This document shows positions 15,289 through 17,719 of a DNA stretch of 17,719 nucleotides, piece by piece. A model generated the notes under the pieces. It saw nothing but the letters and a program-made list of their open reading frames with translations. It was not told the DNA's origin and made no database searches. The position numbers were made by a program, and so were the translations under genes. The stretch is from an uncultured Paraburkholderia sp. GTDB taxonomy: Bacteria; Pseudomonadota; Gammaproteobacteria; Burkholderiales; Burkholderiaceae. Within the stretch, counting starts at the first letter, position 1. Each line of letters starts with the position of its first letter. The stretch is taken from NCBI GenBank assembly GCA_937917025.1, contig CALFSF010000585.1:1-17719 (forward strand), given 5' to 3'.

Positions 15289-16023
15289 CTACTGCCGAAG
15301 TTCGGCGACGAAGTCGTAGTAGTCGTCGCGGCAATAGGTGTCGGTGAGTTCGATCGCGCGCTGGTCGGCGCTGTAGCCGATGCGGGTGATCACGAGCAGT
15401 GCGGTGCGCGGCTCGATGTCCATCAGGCCGGCGATCTCGCTCGTCGCGTTGACGGCCCGAAAGTGCTGCAACGCGCGTACCACGGCCATGCCGCGCTGCT
15501 CCAGATAGCTGTAAAGCGACAGGCCGATGGCCTGCGGGTCCGGCACGATCGAAGCAGGCAGCGCCGAGTGCTCGACCGCCATCACGATGCCGTCGGCGCG
15601 GCGCAGACGCCGCAGGCTCGCGACCGGAGAGCCCGGAGACAGGCCGAGATGCACGACTTCCTCACGATTCGCCGAACGGATTTCGCGTTCGAGCCACACG
15701 GAATCGGGATGAAAGCCGCGCTGCTCCATCTTCTTCGTGAAACCCGTGAGGCGGGAGAGCGGATCCTCGACGCGCGGCGTGATGAAGCTGCCGGCGCCCC
15801 GCGCGCGGCGGATCAGCCCCTGCTCGACGAGCAGTTCGATCGCCTTGCGCGCGGTAATGCGCGAAACACCGATGGCGTCGGACAGCGAGCGCTCGGACGG
15901 CAGCGCCTCGCCGGCCGACCAGACGCCGCAATGGATCGCCGTCGCGAGGTTGCGCGCGAGTTGCAGGTAGAGCGGCGTGACGTTACGCACGTCAGGCATC
16001 AGGGCGGACCAGCGAGTTTCCAT
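15289..16023 (-). CDS. nagR: GntR/HutC-family regulator of the GlcNAc operon (NagR/NagQ-like)
   Basis: This 244-residue HutC-subfamily regulator has an N-terminal winged helix (~residues 16-85) with PLYLQLARNLATAI, PSERSLSDAIGVSRITARKAIELLVEQGLI and the wing RARGAGSFITPR. The C-terminal UTRA effector domain (~95-240) contains GFTKKMEQRG, SVWLEREI and LYSYLEQRG, ending in IELTDTYCRDDYYDFVAELR. HutC-type regulators in nag operons (DasR, Bacillus NagR/YvoA, Pseudomonas NagR/NagQ) repress GlcNAc uptake and catabolism and are released by phosphorylated aminosugars. It is the first gene of the operon, so it is probably autoregulated. ATG 16023 has a close GGAG (spacing 4). The symbol is assigned by context. 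Confidence 0.88.
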   Translation of the reverse strand: METRWSALMPDVRNVTPLYLQLARNLATAIHCGVWSAGEALPSERSLSDAIGVSRITARKAIELLVEQGLIRRARGAGSFITPRVEDPLSRLTGFTKKMEQRGFHPDSVWLEREIRSANREEVVHLGLSPGSPVASLRRLRRADGIVMAVEHSALPASIVPDPQAIGLSLYSYLEQRGMAVVRALQHFRAVNATSEIAGLMDIEPRTALLVITRIGYSADQRAIELTDTYCRDDYYDFVAELRQ

Positions 16024-16074
16024 GGGGCTCCGGCGGTCGGGGAACGAGAGCGCGGCTTGTCGAAAGTGGAGCCC

Positions 16075-16102
16075 ATTATATAACCAACATAATACCAGTC
16101 AA
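16075..16102 (-). promoter_or_regulatory. Sigma-70 promoter of the nag operon
   Basis: On the minus strand TTGACT (16097-16102, five of six consensus) is followed after 16 bases by a perfect TATAAT (16075-16080). The start would be near 16068, giving a ~45-base leader to the GntR gene. The ACTGGTATTA element begins inside the -35 and fills the spacer, so a bound repressor would exclude polymerase. Confidence 0.75.
16080..16099 (-). promoter_or_regulatory. Candidate GntR operator 1 in the nag promoter
   Basis: Read on the minus strand, ACTGGTATTA is followed by a second GGT exactly 11 bases after the first. The half-site TGGTAT matches the dre-type sites recognised by DasR/NagR regulators (known Bacillus sites begin ATTGGTATAGA), but the second half here is a direct rather than inverted repeat. 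It overlaps the promoter core. Confidence 0.55.
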
Positions 16103-16231
16103 ACCACGTCGATTCGAAATCAAACAACTCACGCAAGGCATTGATATAAAACAATTTATTAGAGTATTGAGCGGTGTTTTGGTCGCAGAAACCGAATCAG
16201 GATTTACCCGTACAGGCGCTTGAAAAACGCC

Positions 16232-16239
16232 ACTGGTAT
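16232..16239 (+). promoter_or_regulatory. Candidate GntR half-operator 2
   Basis: ACTGGTAT is read on the plus strand (opposite to the other two copies), ~135 bases upstream of the nag -35. It is an exact match to the 8-base core only and lacks the TTA extension. Confidence 0.35.
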
Positions 16240-16269
16240 GGCCGCAAAGAGCCCAATCGGTACGAAGCA

Positions 16270-16289
16270 CATACCGCCTTAATACCAGT
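16270..16289 (-). promoter_or_regulatory. Candidate GntR operator 3
   Basis: On the minus strand ACTGGTATTA is followed by a second GGT 11 bases after the first, the same arrangement as operator 1. taataccagt is an exact 10-base repeat (16090-16099 and 16280-16289, plus strand). It lies ~30 bases upstream of the predicted marR -35, so it could act on either gene or support DNA looping to operator 1. Confidence 0.5.
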
Positions 16290-16320
16290 TCGGTCGAGCG
16301 CGGCTGCTTTTGATGCGGAT

Positions 16321-16348
16321 TTGTAAAAGGGACGGAATCACATATAGA
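16321..16348 (+). promoter_or_regulatory. Possible promoter of the marR-family gene
   Basis: TTGTAA (16321-16326), 16 bases, TATAGA (16343-16348); each hexamer matches four of six consensus positions. The start would be near 16355, about 20 bases before ATG 16375. Confidence 0.4.
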
Positions 16349-16374
16349 GTGACTGTTTGATCGTCGAGTCGAAC

Positions 16375-16848
16375 ATGGGGGAGCCTGCGTTGACTGATCC
16401 CGCAGTACTGCGGCGCGCTCAGGTGGTGCGCCATTTCAACCGCTTCTATACGCAGCGCATCGGCGCGCTGCACGAGCGCTTGCAGAAAAGTCCGTTCTCG
16501 CTGACCGAAGTGCGCGTGCTGCACGAATTGCAGCGTGGCCGCGCGGATACCGCAGCGGCGCTCGCCCGCAATCTGGGGCTCGACAGCGGTTACCTGAGCC
16601 GGCTCCTCACAAGCTTCGAGCGGCGCAATCTGATTTCGCGCCGCCCTTCCGAAGCCGACGCGCGTCAGTCGCTTCTCACACTTACCGACGCGGGCCGCAG
16701 GGCGTATGAACCGCTCGACGAAGCCGCCAACGACGAGGTATGCGCGCAACTGATGCGACTCGATCCGGCGGAACAGGAGCAGCTCGTCGCGGCGATGCAG
16801 TTGATCGAGCAGCTGCTTGGACGCGGACTCCAGCTCGGCGGAAACTGA
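16375..16848 (+). CDS. MarR-family winged-helix transcriptional regulator
   Basis: This 157-residue regulator has a dimerisation helix VVRHFNRFYTQRIGALHERL (18-37). The winged helix-turn-helix (~41-110) includes FSLTEVRVLHELQ, AAALARNLGLDSGYLSRLLTSFERRNLISRR and the wing DARQSLLTLTDAGRRAY. A C-terminal helix (EQEQLVAAMQLIEQLLG) closes the dimer interface. The sequence resembles the N-terminal half of the MarR-GNAT fusion regulators common in Burkholderia relatives, but the frame stops right after that helix and no acetyltransferase remnant follows. ATG 16375 is chosen over a TTG at 16357 because the predicted promoter puts +1 at about 16355; the ribosome-binding site is weak. Target genes are unknown; the convergent methionine-binding gene and the divergent nag operon are its neighbours. 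Confidence 0.85.
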   Translation: MGEPALTDPAVLRRAQVVRHFNRFYTQRIGALHERLQKSPFSLTEVRVLHELQRGRADTAAALARNLGLDSGYLSRLLTSFERRNLISRRPSEADARQSLLTLTDAGRRAYEPLDEAANDEVCAQLMRLDPAEQEQLVAAMQLIEQLLGRGLQLGGN

Positions 16849-16904
16849 CCGGCGGTCGCGAGAACGGGCGGCGGGTCGACTGTTCGTCCGGCTGCGCGGG
16901 CGAC

Positions 16905-16933
16905 AAAAAAGCGCCAGGGTTGCCCATGGCGCT
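16905..16933 (-). terminator. Intrinsic terminator of the metQ transcript
   Basis: agcgcca (16910-16916) pairs with tggcgct (16927-16933) around a 10-base loop that can add ggg/ccc pairing. On the minus strand the stem is followed by six U (16905-16910), making a good terminator for metQ. In the plus direction the trailing sequence is only cttgctt, so it would serve the marR gene poorly. Confidence 0.85.
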
Positions 16934-16955
16934 CTTGCTTGCGGCTCGATGGCTC

Positions 16956-16980
16956 AGGATCGTGGATTGCCCACAATCCT
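16956..16980. repeat. Second inverted repeat downstream of metQ
   Basis: aggatcgtgg (16956-16965) and ccacaatcct (16971-16980) pair with one mismatch over a 5-base loop. It lies between the metQ stop and the terminator, has no U-run, and may stabilise the 3' end of the transcript. Confidence 0.45.
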
Positions 16981-16997
16981 GCATGCTACGGCGCTAA

Positions 16998-17719
16998 TCA
17001 GAATGACGGCACGACCGAGCCCTTGAACTGCGTCTTGATGAACTGGCGCACGTCTTCCGACTGATACGCGGCGACCAGTTTCTTCACCCACGGCTTGTCC
17101 TTGTCCTGCGTGCGCACCGCGATCAGGTTCGCGTACGGACTGTGAATGTCTTCGAGCGCGATCGCATCTTTGGTCGGTTGCAGCCCGGCGGCGAGCGCGA
17201 AGTTGGTGTTGATCGCGGCGGCGTCGACGTCCGACAGCGAGCGCGGCAATTGCGCGGCGTCCAGTTCGATCAGCTTCACATTCTTCGGATTTTCGGCGAC
17301 GTCGAGCGGCGTCGCGCTGTTGCCGTTCGTGCCCGCGCCGGCCTTCAACCTGATCACGCCCTGCGATTGCAGCAACAGCAGCGCGCGGTTTTCATTCGAC
17401 GGGTCGTTCGGCACGGCGACCTTCGCGCCTTGCGGCAAATCCTTCACCGACTTCAGCTTCTTCGAATAGATGCCGAGCGGCGAGATATACGTCAGGCCGG
17501 CATTCACGATCTTGTAGCCACGCTGCTTGACCTGGCTGTCGAGGTAGGGCTGGTGCTGGAAGCTGTTGGCGTCGAGATCGCCTGCATCGAGCGCCGCGTT
17601 CGGCTGCACGTAGTCGTTGAATTCGATGACCTTCACGTTCAGGCCTTCGCGCTTCGCGACTTTCTGGACGACCGCCCAGATCTGCGCGTCGGGGCCGCTG
17701 ATCGTGCCGACCTTGATGA
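16998..17719 (-). CDS. metQ: MetQ/NlpA-family methionine-binding lipoprotein (N-terminus outside window)
   Basis: This is the substrate-binding component of a MetNIQ-type ABC importer for methionine. The visible 239 residues begin in the first beta strand (IKVGTISGPDAQIWAVVQ). They continue through VIEFNDYVQPNAALDAGDLDANSFQHQPYLD (split here as a single family signature), YISPLGIYSKKLKSVKDLP, VAVPNDPSNENRALLLLQ, a hinge region with DVAENPKNVKLIELDAAQLPRSL, AAAINTNFALAAG, and the end YQSEDVRQFIKTQFKGSVVPSF. The signal peptide and lipobox Cys, about 30 residues, lie beyond the window edge. The frame has an internal GTG at 17636 that is not a start. Family members bind L- or D-methionine or dipeptides; metN and metI are not in view. 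Confidence 0.93.
   Translation of the reverse strand, partial: IKVGTISGPDAQIWAVVQKVAKREGLNVKVIEFNDYVQPNAALDAGDLDANSFQHQPYLDSQVKQRGYKIVNAGLTYISPLGIYSKKLKSVKDLPQGAKVAVPNDPSNENRALLLLQSQGVIRLKAGAGTNGNSATPLDVAENPKNVKLIELDAAQLPRSLSDVDAAAINTNFALAAGLQPTKDAIALEDIHSPYANLIAVRTQDKDKPWVKKLVAAYQSEDVRQFIKTQFKGSVVPSF

Larger units (their letters stand above)
16024..16374. other. AT-rich divergent control region between the nag operon and the marR gene
   Basis: This 351-base region has lower G+C than its flanks. It holds the nag operon promoter (16075-16102, minus), a weaker plus-strand promoter for the marR gene (16321-16348) and three copies of ATACCAGT / ACTGGTAT, read as candidate operators. I see no coding frame in it with family character. 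Confidence 0.75.

Overview
The window looks like a chromosomal segment from a Burkholderia sensu lato bacterium (Burkholderia, Paraburkholderia or Caballeronia). The composition is GC-rich with strong third-position bias. The content fits this group: an Ala/Pro-rich FtsY, a long-form LeuA, an RpoH gene with a CIRCE box, a PagL-type deacylase, and a GlcNAc phosphotransferase operon. The genus assignment is inference from gene content. No insertion sequences, CRISPR arrays, tRNAs or rRNAs were seen. Nearly all genes are ordinary housekeeping or metabolic genes, and the most interesting material lies in the control regions.

Layout. (1) 1-1207: 3' part of ftsY (+), then a bidirectional terminator shared with a minus-strand pair, a fumarylacetoacetate-hydrolase-family gene followed by a zeta-class GST isomerase (1325-2698). 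This pair probably handles ring-cleavage products (maleylacetoacetate/fumarylacetoacetate or maleylpyruvate/fumarylpyruvate). (2) 2907-3887: ybiB-like gene (+). (3) 3888-6063: leuA (+) behind a roughly 510-base upstream region. That region carries a consensus-like promoter and an unlisted 24-codon reading frame with eight Leu codons, four of them CTA. It is read here as a leucine leader peptide with mutually exclusive RNA hairpins, and its start codon sits at the predicted transcription start. (4) 6216-7209: an NTF2-like/SnoaL-like gene and pagL (both -). (5) 7210-8500: an AT-rich divergent control region and rpoH (+), with a sigma-E-like promoter running into a perfect CIRCE operator.

(6) 8665-16023 (-): a complete GlcNAc utilisation operon in the order gntR (nagR/nagQ-like), nagA, a SIS-family deaminase/isomerase, nagF (EIIA-HPr-EI fusion) and nagE (EIICB). 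NagF and NagE together provide a whole phosphorelay from PEP to GlcNAc. NagA deacetylates the GlcNAc-6-P product, and the SIS protein would convert GlcN-6-P to Fru-6-P. The upstream control region has a good sigma-70 promoter overlapped by an ACTGGTATTA element that recurs twice more, a candidate operator for the GntR regulator. NagE carries a second EIIB-like domain that has lost its phosphorylatable cysteine.

(7) 16375-16848: a MarR-family regulator (+). (8) 16998-17719: the C-terminal part of a MetQ-type methionine-binding protein (-), running off the window.
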